A DNA stretch of 64,000 nucleotides, from NCBI RefSeq assembly GCF_947172395.1, contig NC_069085.1, positions 5,302,112 to 5,366,111 on the forward strand. The letters are read 5' to 3'. Source of the DNA: Bicyclus anynana (Eukaryota > Arthropoda > Insecta > Lepidoptera > Nymphalidae). A program made the position numbers and the translations under genes. This document shows, one piece after another, positions 54,149-64,000 of this stretch (positions are counted from its first letter, which is position 1; each line of letters begins with the position of its first letter). The notes beneath the pieces were generated by a model. That model saw nothing but the letters and a program-made list of their open reading frames with translations. It did no database searches and was not told where the DNA came from.

Positions 54149-55787
54149 AGACAAAAGAAGATCGGTAGTATAGTATATTTTAAACATAATCCAAGATTAA
54201 GTTAGGTACTCATAGATATAGATAATTCAGCGAAATACGAAGTATACATCAATCATATGTAATCGAAGTATACATATATATATCATTCAAAAGCTTAAAT
54301 GTTAACGTAGCTAAGTATAAAGTAAAACAACTTTACGAAAGCAGTATTCGTTTGTTATCTATATGACACCGAATCAAACTACAAAATACCCTGAAACATG
54401 TTCATCGAACGCGATACATCAGACTAATTACAAGATCCAAAGATAACACCCATATAGTCGCTTTGCCTCCATTTTTTTTTTATTTAGCTAGAACTCACGG
54501 CTGAACGGAAAATTTTCAAATTAAAAACAAACATCATTGAGCTCTACCCGTATACAAATAGGCGTATTCATGTGGTGGGCTGTGCACGTTTACTAAACGT
54601 TTTAACGTCAAAATTAAAAGCTTTTGAACGAGTAAAGTGAATGAGAGCATGATACCGCGTGGATTTTAAAAGGTTGAATGCATTGGACGAAATGTTAGGG
54701 CTATTTAAATATTTGTAGTAGTGTTTCCTCGTATAACATCAAGATAGAACGTCTTTTAATAAAGAGAGAAATAAAATGATATTATTAAATAGACTTGGGA
54801 ATTAATGTGGATTAAAAAATTGCGACATTTCCTATATTTGCGACTAAAAGTTTCGATAATCGCGGATCTGACTGCCGAAATTGACGAAAAATCTGCAAAT
54901 GTAAACTTTAACTTGCAAATATTGCCAAAATTAAGGTTAAGGAGTACTGTTAAAATATTTTGCGTCAATCTATTTTCGGAGAATACCCTTAAAAGTCTGG
55001 TGTTTTATAAGTTCATTTTTCTCTTTTTATCAGGTCTGCGACGAAGTTACTTCGCCCCCATTGCTTACATTATTCAAGTACCTTCTGAACAGTTCAGTTT
55101 TATACAACTTTTGTGAAAATTGCCGCTTCAACTTTGGATATCAACTTTTCGAATCTACTTTGTCTCGACATCCAACCTCTTGACAACTTAGACCGTCGGT
55201 AATTATTTTTTCTTTAGAATTATTTACTTCGAGTTTAGGGCTAATTTTTCGTTTATTTTTAAAACAACACTGTTGAAGTTATGTAATATAATACTGAAGC
55301 AATAAAAGGAATTCCTTTAAATGTCTAAGTACCGAGCGATTTATTTTATGGCTCAAAAGTTCATTCCTTCGTGCTTTCTTTGATCTTTTATTCTTTCTGC
55401 AAATGGCGATAAAATATGTTTTCTTTGAACAAAACGTTTCATCAAAAGGAGCAAATATTAGATTTTTAAATAAAATGGCTTTACGATTTTCACGGTAATC
55501 TCGGTGAATGAACTTTTATCTTTTAAAATAGCTTGAGATTATGTCAATGTAAACAGCTGCAGGGTTTCTTTTATCTGATGTATGAAAACCATTAGATGAA
55601 CGCACCCAAAGCATAGATACTAATCAGGATTTACTTGAATATTAAAATATCGTCTAAGTTAGCTCGATATCATCTTAGACTGAATCATCACTTGACGTGA
55701 AAGTCAGTGGCGTAGCGTGTCTTGGAAGGGCCCAGTATAAAAAAATTAGTTGGGAGCCCAAATGAAGGGAAATTTCTCACAAATAAA
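54149..55787. other. AT-rich stretch
   Basis: 54580-54690 matches 41640-41740. The 103-codon frame at 54805-55116 on + has no recognised motif and no splice context; I do not call it. Confidence 0.45.
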
Positions 55788-55918
55788 CAAAAATGCTTGT
55801 CTTAAATAAATTTGACAGTGACTTAACCTTCAAGTATGTTGGTTGTTTCCAACAATAGTAGACAAACAACATACTCGTAGGTTAAGTCACTGTCAAATTT
55901 ATTATGCAAGCATTTTTG
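55788..55918. mobile_element. Small inverted-repeat element (131 bp)
   Basis: CAAAAATGCTTG..., AAATTTGACAGTGACTTAAC and AGTATGTTG at the left return inverted at the right (GTTAAGTCACTGTCAAATTT...CAAGCATTTTTG). The arms are about 55 bp with small indels. Confidence 0.8.
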
Positions 55919-56121
55919 TTTTTTTGGCATGGCACCTATCTGTCACTGTAATAAATCTAGTGGCTGTTTATATCCCATTGGCAAGAACGGAATTTATTTT
56001 TACGACCCGTGGTATAAGCAAAAAAACCAAAGTAAATTTAAATTTTTTGAATTATTGATACTTAAGTATTTGTGACAAAGAATAATCACTAAAAAAAACA
56101 TCACCGTATGAATGAATACTA

Positions 56122-56980
56122 AGCTATCCCACTTCTGAACGGTACAAGTTCAGTCAGACTGATGATATTCACAGTTGGTCTTCAATATAATATATCATCA
56201 AGACTACTGAGAAACACTACTACACTAGTACAATAACTTGACACCGGTTAGTTATGGTACGTCAGATCGCAGTACAAGATAGTTTGACATGAAACTTCTA
56301 CCAAGTTACATCTCTATAAGTAGTACTGAAGTTCCACACGAGTGATGGCCAGTGATTATTTATTAACCACCAACTTACGTTCCCAGAACGCACCTATCCC
56401 ACTTCTGAACTGTATAGTTCAGAAGTGGGATAGCTGGGAAGTTCAGTGAGACTTGAAATGATATTCACAGTTGGTCTTCAATGTAATATATCATCAACAC
56501 TACTGAGAAACACTACTACACTAGTACAATAACTTAACACCGGTTAGTTATGGTACGTCAGATCTCAGTACAAGATAGTTTGACATGAAACTTCTACCAA
56601 GTTACATCTCTATAAGTAGTAGGAAGTTTCACACGAGTGATAGCCAGTGATTATTTATTAACCACCAACTTACGTTCCCAGAACGCACCTATCCCACTTC
56701 TGAACTATACAGTTCAGAAGTGGGATAGCTGGGAAGTTCAGTGAGACTTGAAATGATATTCACAGTTGGTCTTCAATTTAATATATCATCAACACTACTG
56801 AGAACCACTACACTAGTACAATAACTTGACACCGGTTAGTTATGGTACGTCAGATCACAGTACAAGATAGTTTGACATGAAACTTCTACCAACTTACATC
56901 TCTATAAGTACTACTGAAGTTTCACACGAGTGATGGCCAGTGATTATTTATTAACCACCAACTTGCGTTCCCGGACCGCA
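56122..56980. repeat. Tandem repeat, 3 units of ~270-295 bp with hairpin junctions
   Basis: Each unit runs CCCACTTCTGAAC ... ATTCACAGTTGGTCTTCAAT ... GACACCGGTTAGTTATGGTA ... GTTTGACATGAAACTTCTAC ... TAACCACCAACTTACGTTCC. The CTTCTGAAC anchors end at 56140, 56410 and 56705. Units 2 and 3 begin with a perfect hairpin, CTATCCCACTTCTGAACT with an exact inverse after GTAT, which unit 1 mostly lacks. Units are about 95 percent alike by eye. Confidence 0.9.
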
Positions 56981-57854
56981 GATCCCTTTGTGGAAAGATT
57001 AATAGGCGACCTCGATCAAATTGCTTATATCCATTATTGACGTCCAAATCGTGAGTGATATACTTACTTCGTCGTACATAAATAATTTGCTCATTTATGA
57101 GGAAGATATCATACGAGTATGTTCTTGGAACAATCAATGATATCTGAACATTAGGTGTAGCTAATTTATACTCTTAGTTATTTTTCGAAGGTTGATTGTT
57201 TGGAAAATAAATATTTCATGAAAATTTCTCAGACGTACCTACCCGATAAGCAAGCAAAATGTCATAAAAATCTCTTCCTTGCTTCTCAAACGGAACCACC
57301 ACAAACGGAATAGTAATTTTAAAAAAAAATCTTAATTTTAAAATTAAATTTAAATTAAAAGTTATTTTGATTTTAACACAAACTTACTCGACCGGTTTGA
57401 TGAGAATGAAATGGGACAAATCGGAGGTATACTCTTTCAAACAAAAAACTATTTTCAAAATTTGTTAATAAATTACGAAGTTATCAGGTAACAAACATTA
57501 AAAAAAAACCATACGCGAATTGTGAATCTTCTCCTTTTTTGAAGTCGGTTTAAAATGTTAAAACTAAAAGCGCGGCCTATTGCTGACTTACTAAATATTT
57601 TTCAAGCTATTCAGATTGGGAATTTTTTTTCACCGACCACCAAATCACTTCATTGACTGGCAGTGAATACAAAATTCGCTGAAAGCTTTTCCAATATGTT
57701 CAGGCTTCCGCTTGTCAACATTTTAGGAATTTTAACGAAACCACTATTCGTGACGTGACGTGGTTTTTGAATGCTTCCGTTTTGCTTTATTTCTGCATTC
57801 GGTATATACCTCAATAAACATAGTATTTTAGAATTTAAACTACCGTGATGGATA
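56981..57854. other. Stretch after the tandem repeat
   Basis: 57260-57560 is like a dispersed repeat found also at 2090-2350 and 60540-60620 (TCTTCTCCTTTTTTGAAGTC). No gene. Confidence 0.5.
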
Positions 57855-58078
57855 TTCCGTAATAGCCCCTCTGCCTCCGATTCCGGAGAGTGTGGCTCCG
57901 AATCCGGTCCGGGGTATGCACCCTCATCTTTTCAGTTGTGTGCATTTTAAGAAATTAAATATTACGAGTCTCAAACGGTGGAGGAAAAACATCGTGAGGA
58001 AACCATGCGTACCATTTTCTTAATAATTCTCTGCGTGTGTGAGTCTCTCTGCCAATCCGCATTGGGCCAGCGTGCAAC
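57855..58078 (+). mobile_element. SINE-A copy A9 (head damaged, 3'-truncated)
   Basis: TCCGTAATAGCCCCTCTGCC shows a deletion in the A-box region; body through CAATCCGCATTGGGCCAGC, then ends. Confidence 0.9.
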
Positions 58079-58414
58079 ATTATATACGGGACGGGACTTC
58101 CACCTAAAAACAGGTGAGTAAATAACAACATTTACTAACCTGTTTATACCTGGCAACCCCACAGTTGCGCAGCCTTGAGAGCAGGCAACATATGCAGTTT
58201 TAGTTCTGTTTAGTATATTATTTTAACTAGTGCACGTTTTTGTTTTAAAATAACAGATGATGGAAGTTGATCAAAAAATTTCAATTAAAAACTAAAAATA
58301 CTAAAAAAAAAATTGTTTGGCCGCAAAAAAACTAGGCTACCTATGTGCTATGAGTCAAGTTGATTATTATGCATCATTTATTTCATATCACTAATAAATA
58401 ACAATTTTTTTTAT

Positions 58415-58760
58415 TAGAAGGCTCAAAGTCACTCAGCGGGCGATGAAGCGAGCTTGGAGTTTCTCTGCGTAATCGAATCAGGAATAGAGAGATCCGCAGA
58501 CGAACCAAAGTCACTGACATAGCTCAGCGAGTCGCGTAGCTGAAGTGGCAATGGGCAGGCCACATAGTTCGAAGAGCCGATGGACGTTTGGGTCCCAAGG
58601 TACTGGAATGGTGACCCCGCACCGGAAAGCGTAGTGTTGGTCGACCCGCCACTTGGTGGACCGAGGATATCAGCCACTGGATGCTGGCGGCTCGAGATCG
58701 TTGTGCTCGGAAGCCCATGCAAGAGGCCTGTGTCCAGCAGTGGACGTCTATCGGCTGTTA
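58415..58760 (+). mobile_element. RTE-like LINE 3' fragment
   Basis: GCGGGCGATGAAGCGAGC, GAGATCCGCAGACGAACC, AAGTGGCAATGGGCAGGCCA (encoding KWQWAGHIVRR-like) and CAGTGGACGTCTATCGGCTG, then a TAAGG tail instead of GATGAT. Broken by stops and a missing base. Confidence 0.88.
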
Positions 58761-59206
58761 AGGTAAGGTAAGGGTATTATTTCTAATAACGGATCTTACA
58801 CAGGCTGATTCAATCTCCTGTAAATAGGTAAACGTGTTGATTTCGATTACGATTCCTTTATGTAAAATTTTACGTTTTGATACTTTAATATGTTTATGAA
58901 TTAATGAATCGAGTTTAATTTTTTTTTTCAAACAAAATACAGAATTATTTCACCGTCTGCAAAAATATAGCCGAGACTAACCCGAAAGCTTTTCACAGAC
59001 CTTCCAATTTGGCGTGAATTCACGTGCCGTTTATATTTGAATAAAACCATCAATAGTCAACACGGGTACAATCACTTTCGAATACAGCTGCAGTGAAAAT
59101 TGAAAATGCTACGGAGGTTTTAAAAGTTTTAGGTCAATTGAAATATTTAAATAATATGGAGAATAAATACATTTTAGATAACGCTGGCATTTTAGATAAA
59201 TTTGGC
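58761..59206. other. AT-rich stretch, nothing recognised
   Basis: No gene or known repeat. Confidence 0.5.
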
Positions 59207-59418
59207 TGGTGGGAGGCTTAGGCCGTGGCTAGTTACCACCCTACCGAAAAAGACGTACCGCCAAGCGATTTAGCGTTCCGGTACGACGTCGTGTAGAAAC
59301 CGAAAGGGGTGTGGATTTTCATCCTCCTCCTAACAAGTTAGCCCGTTTCCATCTTAGATTGCATCATCACTTACCATCAAGTGAGATTGCAGTCAAGGGC
59401 TAACTTGTAAAAAAAAAT
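59207..59418 (+). mobile_element. SINE-B copy B7 (5'-truncated)
   Basis: Starts at CTGGTGGGAGGCTTAGGCCG and ends CAAGGGCTAACTTG plus A-rich tail. Confidence 0.88.
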
Positions 59419-59492
59419 CGATCTAATTTTCCTCTTTGAATGTATACTTTTAACTTTGCCAAAATTTTCTTCTACTTAATCGTCTTTTAATT

Positions 59493-59793
59493 AGCCGTGA
59501 TAGCTCAGTGGATATGACCTCTGCCTCTGAATCCGGAGGGTGTGGGTTCGATTCCGCTCCGGGGCATGCACCTCCAACTTTTCAGTAGTGTGTATTTTAA
59601 AAATAAAATATCACAATCGGTGAAGGAAAACATCGTGAGGAAACCTGCATACCAGAGAATTATCTTAATTCTATGCATGTGTGAAGTCTGCCAATCCGCA
59701 TTGGGCCAGCGTGGTGGACTATTGGCCTTACCCCTCTCATTCTGAGAGGAGACTCGAGCTCAGCAGTGAGCCGAATATGGGTTGATGACGACA
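59493..59793 (+). mobile_element. SINE-A copy A10 (full length)
   Basis: AGCCGTGATAGCTCAGTGG head, GGGTTCGATTCC, and full body. Flanks AATCGTCTTTTAAT (59479-59492) and AATCGTCCTTTAAT (59794-59807) are a near-perfect target duplication. Confidence 0.93.
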
Positions 59794-59826
59794 AATCGTC
59801 CTTTAATACTGGGTAATTAATACTTT

Positions 59827-59990
59827 AGAGCCTCAATAGCTCAACGAAAAGAGCGGTCGGACTCATCACCGAGGGGTGGTGGTTCGATCCCCGCCCCGTT
59901 GGTCTATTGTCGTACCCACACCTAATACAGTCTTTACCGACTAGTTAGAGGGGAATGGGAATATTGGTCATAATTAACAGATACGGCAAA
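59827..59990 (+). mobile_element. SINE-C copy (tRNA-derived)
   Basis: GAGCCTCAATAGCTCAACG (A-box), GGTGGTTCGATCCCCGCC (B-box), then TTGTCGTACCCAC..CTAATACAG and GGGAATATTGGTCATAATTA. It is not a functional tRNA: the acceptor ends do not pair and the body extends past a tRNA. Confidence 0.75.
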
Positions 59991-61059
59991 TATATATATA
60001 TATTTTTAATATTTAATTTTAAAATTTAAATTGAATTTTTAATTTAAAAATTAAATTGAATCCAAAACCATAGACCCCCGACGCCAAAAGAGGGATATTA
60101 TAAGTTTGACGTGTCTGTCAGTCTGTCTGTGGTTCCATAGCTCTCGAATGGATGAAGCTATTTCAATTTAGTTATTTTTGTATGTAAGGTGGCTTACGGG
60201 CGAGTGCTCTTAGTTATGTTTGAAGAAAATCGGTTGAGCCGTTTAAAAGTTCTGGGGGTTGAAAGTGGGGAAGAATAACCGCATGTCTGCAAATATACTC
60301 TGGCGGGGGTCTCAAATCACAGCGCACTGAATGAGAATATTGATGAATTGATCGAGAGTGTGATTAATAATATAATGACCTTCGGGGGTTTTCAAAATTT
60401 TCAATTTTTATGACTGCAAGTATTCGCTGACCATGATTAAGTGATGAGTGTATTATCAATATTGTAATACGTTTAAATTGTTTATTAAAACAATACAAAA
60501 GTTTACTTCATAACAATTTCAGGCGAGGATATAATTTTGTTTCTTCTTTTTAACCGACTTCAAAAAGGAGGAGGTTCTCAAATTTATTGGTATTTTTATT
60601 TTATTCGTTGTAAACAACAAAACCAAAGCAATGTCTTTAGTTTTAGAACTTACTTTTTGTTTACCAGATTTTCACCATAAAAGGGAACGTCGTCTTATTC
60701 TATTACCGATGTAGGTCCATTTCATTATGAGGTATCAGAAAAGGTGCGGCTATTCCAGCGGCGTAAATATCATAGTCCAAAAGTCCACGCCTTTATTTAA
60801 ACTTGCAAATAACTCAAGCGAGTCAAGCGAATTTTTCATTTTGTGAATCTGCATATCGCTCGACCATCTATCTATCTGGAGACCCAACTCATGTATCTTC
60901 TAAAATAAGGAAGATACTTGGTACGCAAATATATTCGTAACAAAGTAACAACGGAATAAATATAGTAGTATTTTTCAAGCACATGCAATGCAATGTTTAA
61001 AACATGGTTCTAAAACGATCTAATACAGAAATTAAGCTATGTAGAAGTTATAAAGTTTG
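59991..61059. other. Stretch with dispersed repeats
   Basis: 60005-60065 is an AT palindromic run. 60080-60310 (TGACGTGTCTGTCAGTCTGT, CGGTTGAGCCGTTTAAAAG) and 60550-60600 (TTAACCGACTTCAAAAAGGA) are dispersed repeats. No gene. Confidence 0.5.
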
Positions 61060-61362
61060 AAGGCCTCCGTGGCGCAGTGGTATGCGCGGTGGATTTACAA
61101 AATGGAGGTCCTGGGTTCGATCCCCGGCTGGGCAGATTGAGATTTTCTTAATTGGTCCAGGTCTGGCTGGTGGGAGGCTTCGGCCGTGACTAGTTACCAC
61201 CCTACCGGCAAAGACGTACCGCCAAGCGATTTAGCGTTCCGGTACGATGACGCGTAGAAACAGAAAGGGGTGTGGATTTTCATCCTCCTCCTAACAAGTT
61301 AGCCCGCTTCCATCTTAGACTGCATCATTGTAGTCAAGGGCTAACTTGTAAAGAACAAAAAA
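61060..61362 (+). mobile_element. SINE-B copy B8 (nearly full length)
   Basis: AGGCCTCCGTGGCGCAGTGG head, GGGTTCGATCCCCGGCTGGG, and full body with a short deletion before CTAACTTGTAAAG and an A-rich tail. Confidence 0.92.
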
Positions 61363-61900
61363 AATTCGCTTTCTTGTTTCATGTGCCCAATTGTTTTCTT
61401 TGCTAGGTACATCACGGGATCCATCATCATCATACCAATAATAATTTACGTAATTTATAATGTTTAGAAACAATGTTGGCTCTGTGACTATACGACTGCG
61501 ATGGGCCATCGAGGTGTGTCAGTATCGATCCATAGCTATTTTTGTCTGAGTCACTTCATCTCTATTACAGTTCTATATCATGAATGCACAATTTTAAATT
61601 TAGTTTAGTAATGTTGTAATCTGTTTATGTAATTACGTTATTCTATATATAAGAGTGTAGTAATAAGCACAGCTTAAATGCTTTATATTATGTGGTAATT
61701 CAGTGTACCTACTTATGTAATCTGTGTAAAATGACCAATAATCTAATTGAGACATTAAAAGATGAGTAAGCTTGACATTTAGGATTTTCGTCCTGATTTT
61801 TACAGGTAAACTAAGTCTAGAAGTCTACTAGTAAAATTACTTAGCTCGATGCGTAAAGCAATGTTATAGCTCATTCGAAATAAGTTCAAGTCATTCATTA
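61363..61900. other. AT-rich stretch, nothing recognised
   Basis: No gene or known repeat. Confidence 0.5.
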
Positions 61901-62122
61901 CTAGCGGATGCCCGCGACTTCGCGTGAAATTTAGTTTTTCACAAATCCGTCGGGAACCATGGACTTTTCCGGGACGAAAACTATGCCTATGTGTTAATCC
62001 AGAGTAAAATCTATTTCCATTCCAAATTTCAACCAAATCGCTTCAGTAGCCGCAGCGTGAAAGAGGAACAAACATACTTACACACTTACACACAATCTTT
62101 CGCCTTTATAATATTAGTAGGA
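61901..62122 (-). mobile_element. Helitron-like element H6
   Basis: Reverse copy ending CTAGCGGATGCCCGCG at its 3' side and ATAATATTAGTAGGA at its 5' side, with GTTAATCCAGAGTAAAATC inside. Closely like H5. Confidence 0.75.
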
Positions 62123-62821
62123 TAGGATAGTTGTTACAAGAGATATGAATCTATGTTAGTACCAGCTCCAACCGCTATATTTCCCGCCGCTTCAACCAGA
62201 ATCGGGACTTTTAATAAGAAAGTCGGTCCCGCAATTTGTCACGGCCTCGAACAGTAACATAATATATAAAAGCCTAAGCGCACCGTCAAGTTATTATTAA
62301 ATGGCACTATAACTCATCAGGAAAGACATTAAGGACCCGTTGGACTTATTACAGTACATTAATTCCTCGACACGACTCTGGCCCCACCTTATCGTTAAGC
62401 AGTCAATTTAAAGAGTAATTAAGAGAGTTTCAGAATTAGGTATTGAGCTGAAATATATGTTGGAAAATGTGGAAAATATTTTAAAATTTTATGTGTTATG
62501 TTTAAAAAAGGTTTATGTTTTTTTCGACGATAGGTACGAGTCATTTTTTCATAATATTACGTTTTTGAACCTTAAAAGGACAAGAAGGAAGAAGGATATC
62601 ACTTTGTTATCAATATCTCAGTGAAGACTCTTTTTCTCGGAAAGCGTGATAATATTAAATTAATTAAACTTAATTATGTTAATGCATACATCAAATACGG
62701 GAGTTTCTGTACCTAATATTTTTTTCAATGACGAGGAAATCAATAGTTATGCAGTTGACTTCGTCATTTTTGTTATGGGCATCGTAATGTTGCAAAAGTA
62801 TATATAGTTACATTAAGTTAA
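62123..62821. other. AT-rich stretch, nothing recognised
   Basis: No gene or known repeat. Confidence 0.5.
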
Positions 62822-63000
62822 TAGACTACAAGCCCTTGAACAAAAATTACCTGTGAAATGAGCGCGTACTGACCTGTACCGCTCAGAAATGACGGCATAG
62901 TGCTTAGAGTTATTTTCTGATATAGTAACAGGCTTCTAAGCGTTATTCACGTTGGTTCATTTCACATGACTGCAATTTTTGTTCAAGGGCTTGTAGTCTA
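62822..63000. mobile_element. MITE with ~27-bp inverted ends
   Basis: TAGACTACAAGCCCTTGAAC and GTTCAAGGGCTTGTAGTCTA, about 180 bp apart, with a further inverted TGTGAAATGA/TCATTTCACA. TAA or TTA on either side may be the target duplication. Confidence 0.88.
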
Positions 63001-63429
63001 TAAGTGCAGCTTGTCATTTACCATTCAAGTATTTTATTTTTAATTTATATGTTAATTATGTAAAAAAAAAATATTTTAGTAATATTTGTAGGAAAATATA
63101 TTGCAGTGCTCTCGCATTTTTTACTCAATCTAACTCCCAAATGTCAGTGTACGTAGCAACGTACTGAAATGGATCCCCTAAAAGTAAATAATTTTGCTTC
63201 CAATTTGTACCGGGTTGAGTGCATTTGGGTCAACGACGTTACTGGATTATACGAATCCAATTTTGTTGGCTACCAAATTTCACGAAGTAGCCGGTACGAT
63301 AGTGCAAACACACGTATGTGATGATATTCTATCTGAAATAGTAATTAAGCTATTGTGCTATACATAATACATATATCTAGTAGGTATAATACCTACACCT
63401 AGTACCTATAGATAATAAATGAGTCATAA
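63001..63429. other. AT-rich stretch, nothing recognised
   Basis: No gene or known repeat. Confidence 0.5.
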
Positions 63430-63726
63430 GTGAACCTCTGCCTCTGAATCTGAAGGGTATGGGTTCGAATCCGGTCCGGGGCAAGCACCTCCAACTTTTC
63501 AGTTGTGTGCATTTTAAGAAATTAAATATCACGTGTGAAACGGTGAAGGAAAAAAATCGTGAGGAAATCTGCTTACCTGAGAATTTTCTTAATTCTCTGT
63601 GTGTCTGAAATCCGCCAATTCACATTGGACCAGCGTGGTGGATTATTGGCCTAACCCCTCTCATTCTGAGAGGAGATTCGATCTCAGCAGTGAGCTGAAT
63701 ATAGGTTGATAATGATGCTGATGATG
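63430..63726 (+). mobile_element. SINE-A copy A11 (5'-truncated)
   Basis: Starts at GTGAACCTCTGCC, then GGGTTCGAATCCGG and body to GATGCTGATG. ATGAGTCATAA flanks it (63419-63429, 63727-63737). Confidence 0.93.
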
Positions 63727-63737
63727 ATGAGTCATAA

Positions 63738-64000
63738 TCATTATCATTAGATTACAAATTTCACTCTACGAATCATTGTCATCATCATCAGCATCATCAT
63801 CATCACCATCATTATCTGCATCATCGATTTTAATATTTTCAATGGCACATTTCAGGGGCGCTTTAGTCAGGCCTCCGCTCTCCTGGTAAGACATGTTATT
63901 AGCAGCTTTGACCCGCCATACTGCTCTATTTTGCGAGGTATCTTCACCCCCAACTTCCTTTAAATACTAATACAATATCATACAAAAAGTATCAGTTATC
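63738..64000. other. Window end: (CAT)n then unassigned sequence
   Basis: (CAT)n with variants at 63778-63828, followed by a GC-richer part (GGGGCGCTTTAGTCAGGCCT, TGACCCGCCATACTGCTC). It could be the 3' end of another minus-strand retroelement, by analogy with the other (CAT)n-adjoining LINEs; not recognised. Confidence 0.35.

Noticed and set aside
53922..54173. Met-rich frame on + (and the Asp-rich frame at 34538-34783)
   Set aside because: They are translations of (GAT)n/(CAT)n microsatellites and LINE tails.
54805..55116. 103-codon + frame
   Set aside because: Composition follows the AT-rich background and there is no recognisable domain.
59827..59900. Possible tRNA gene
   Set aside because: A- and B-box words are present but the arms do not pair into a tRNA and the repeat body continues; it is a SINE head. 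The same holds for SINE-A and SINE-B heads.
1..64000. CRISPR array, operon or prokaryotic defence system
   Set aside because: No regularly spaced repeats with spacers, no Shine-Dalgarno-led gene strings; introns and SINEs show a eukaryotic genome.

Overview
The window looks like a stretch of AT-rich lepidopteran (moth or butterfly) nuclear DNA. The evidence is many dispersed tRNA-derived SINEs with GATGAT or A-rich tails, Helitron-like elements with TC...CTAG ends, TA-flanked MITEs, RTE-type LINE fragments, and host genes cut into short exons by GT-AG introns. There is one 200-base assembly gap (37246-37445). I see no bacterial, organellar, CRISPR or rRNA features. Species cannot be named from the sequence.

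Host genes. (1) Bases 1-15063 hold a small cluster of S1-family (chymotrypsin-fold) serine protease genes. SP1 (+) has three well-formed exons ending at 3988, with an intact RGDSGGG and a trypsin-type pocket; its His57 exon is at best a damaged remnant at the window start. A second + copy, psiSP2 (about 4945-6270), is a pseudogene with in-frame stops and a 149-bp MITE inside one exon. A third gene, SPH3 (-, 15063 to 9108), assembles into five exons with matching splice phases. It encodes a protease homologue that cannot be catalytic: His57 is Ser and Ser195 is Asn. (2) The 5' end of a secreted or membrane C-type-lectin-like gene lies on + : a signal-peptide exon at 23750-23800 and the start of the lectin domain at 30451-30580, in matching phase. 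Its later exons are not visible here. It may be the insect furrowed/selectin-like gene, which is an inference.

Mobile DNA makes up most of the rest. The most complete element is a 4.1-kb non-LTR retrotransposon (-, 44096-48215) with a 12-bp target-site duplication, an APE-type endonuclease, a YADD reverse transcriptase and a C-terminal C2H2 finger. Truncated RTE-like copies lie at 11.7, 19.4, 21, 34.8, 53.8 and 58.4 kb. SINE-A (11 copies), SINE-B (8), SINE-C (1) and a SINE-like family D (3) are scattered throughout. Several have clear target-site duplications and two nested insertions can be read out. Other repeats are a 732-bp foldback element (469-1200), several TA MITEs, Helitron-like elements, a three-copy ~295-bp tandem repeat with hairpin junctions (56122-56980), and (CAT)n/(GAT)n microsatellites.

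Between these features the sequence is mostly long AT-rich intron or intergenic DNA in which I find no supported genes. No previously unknown multi-gene system is evident. The most interesting biology is the decaying and diverging protease cluster and the way MITEs have shaped it.
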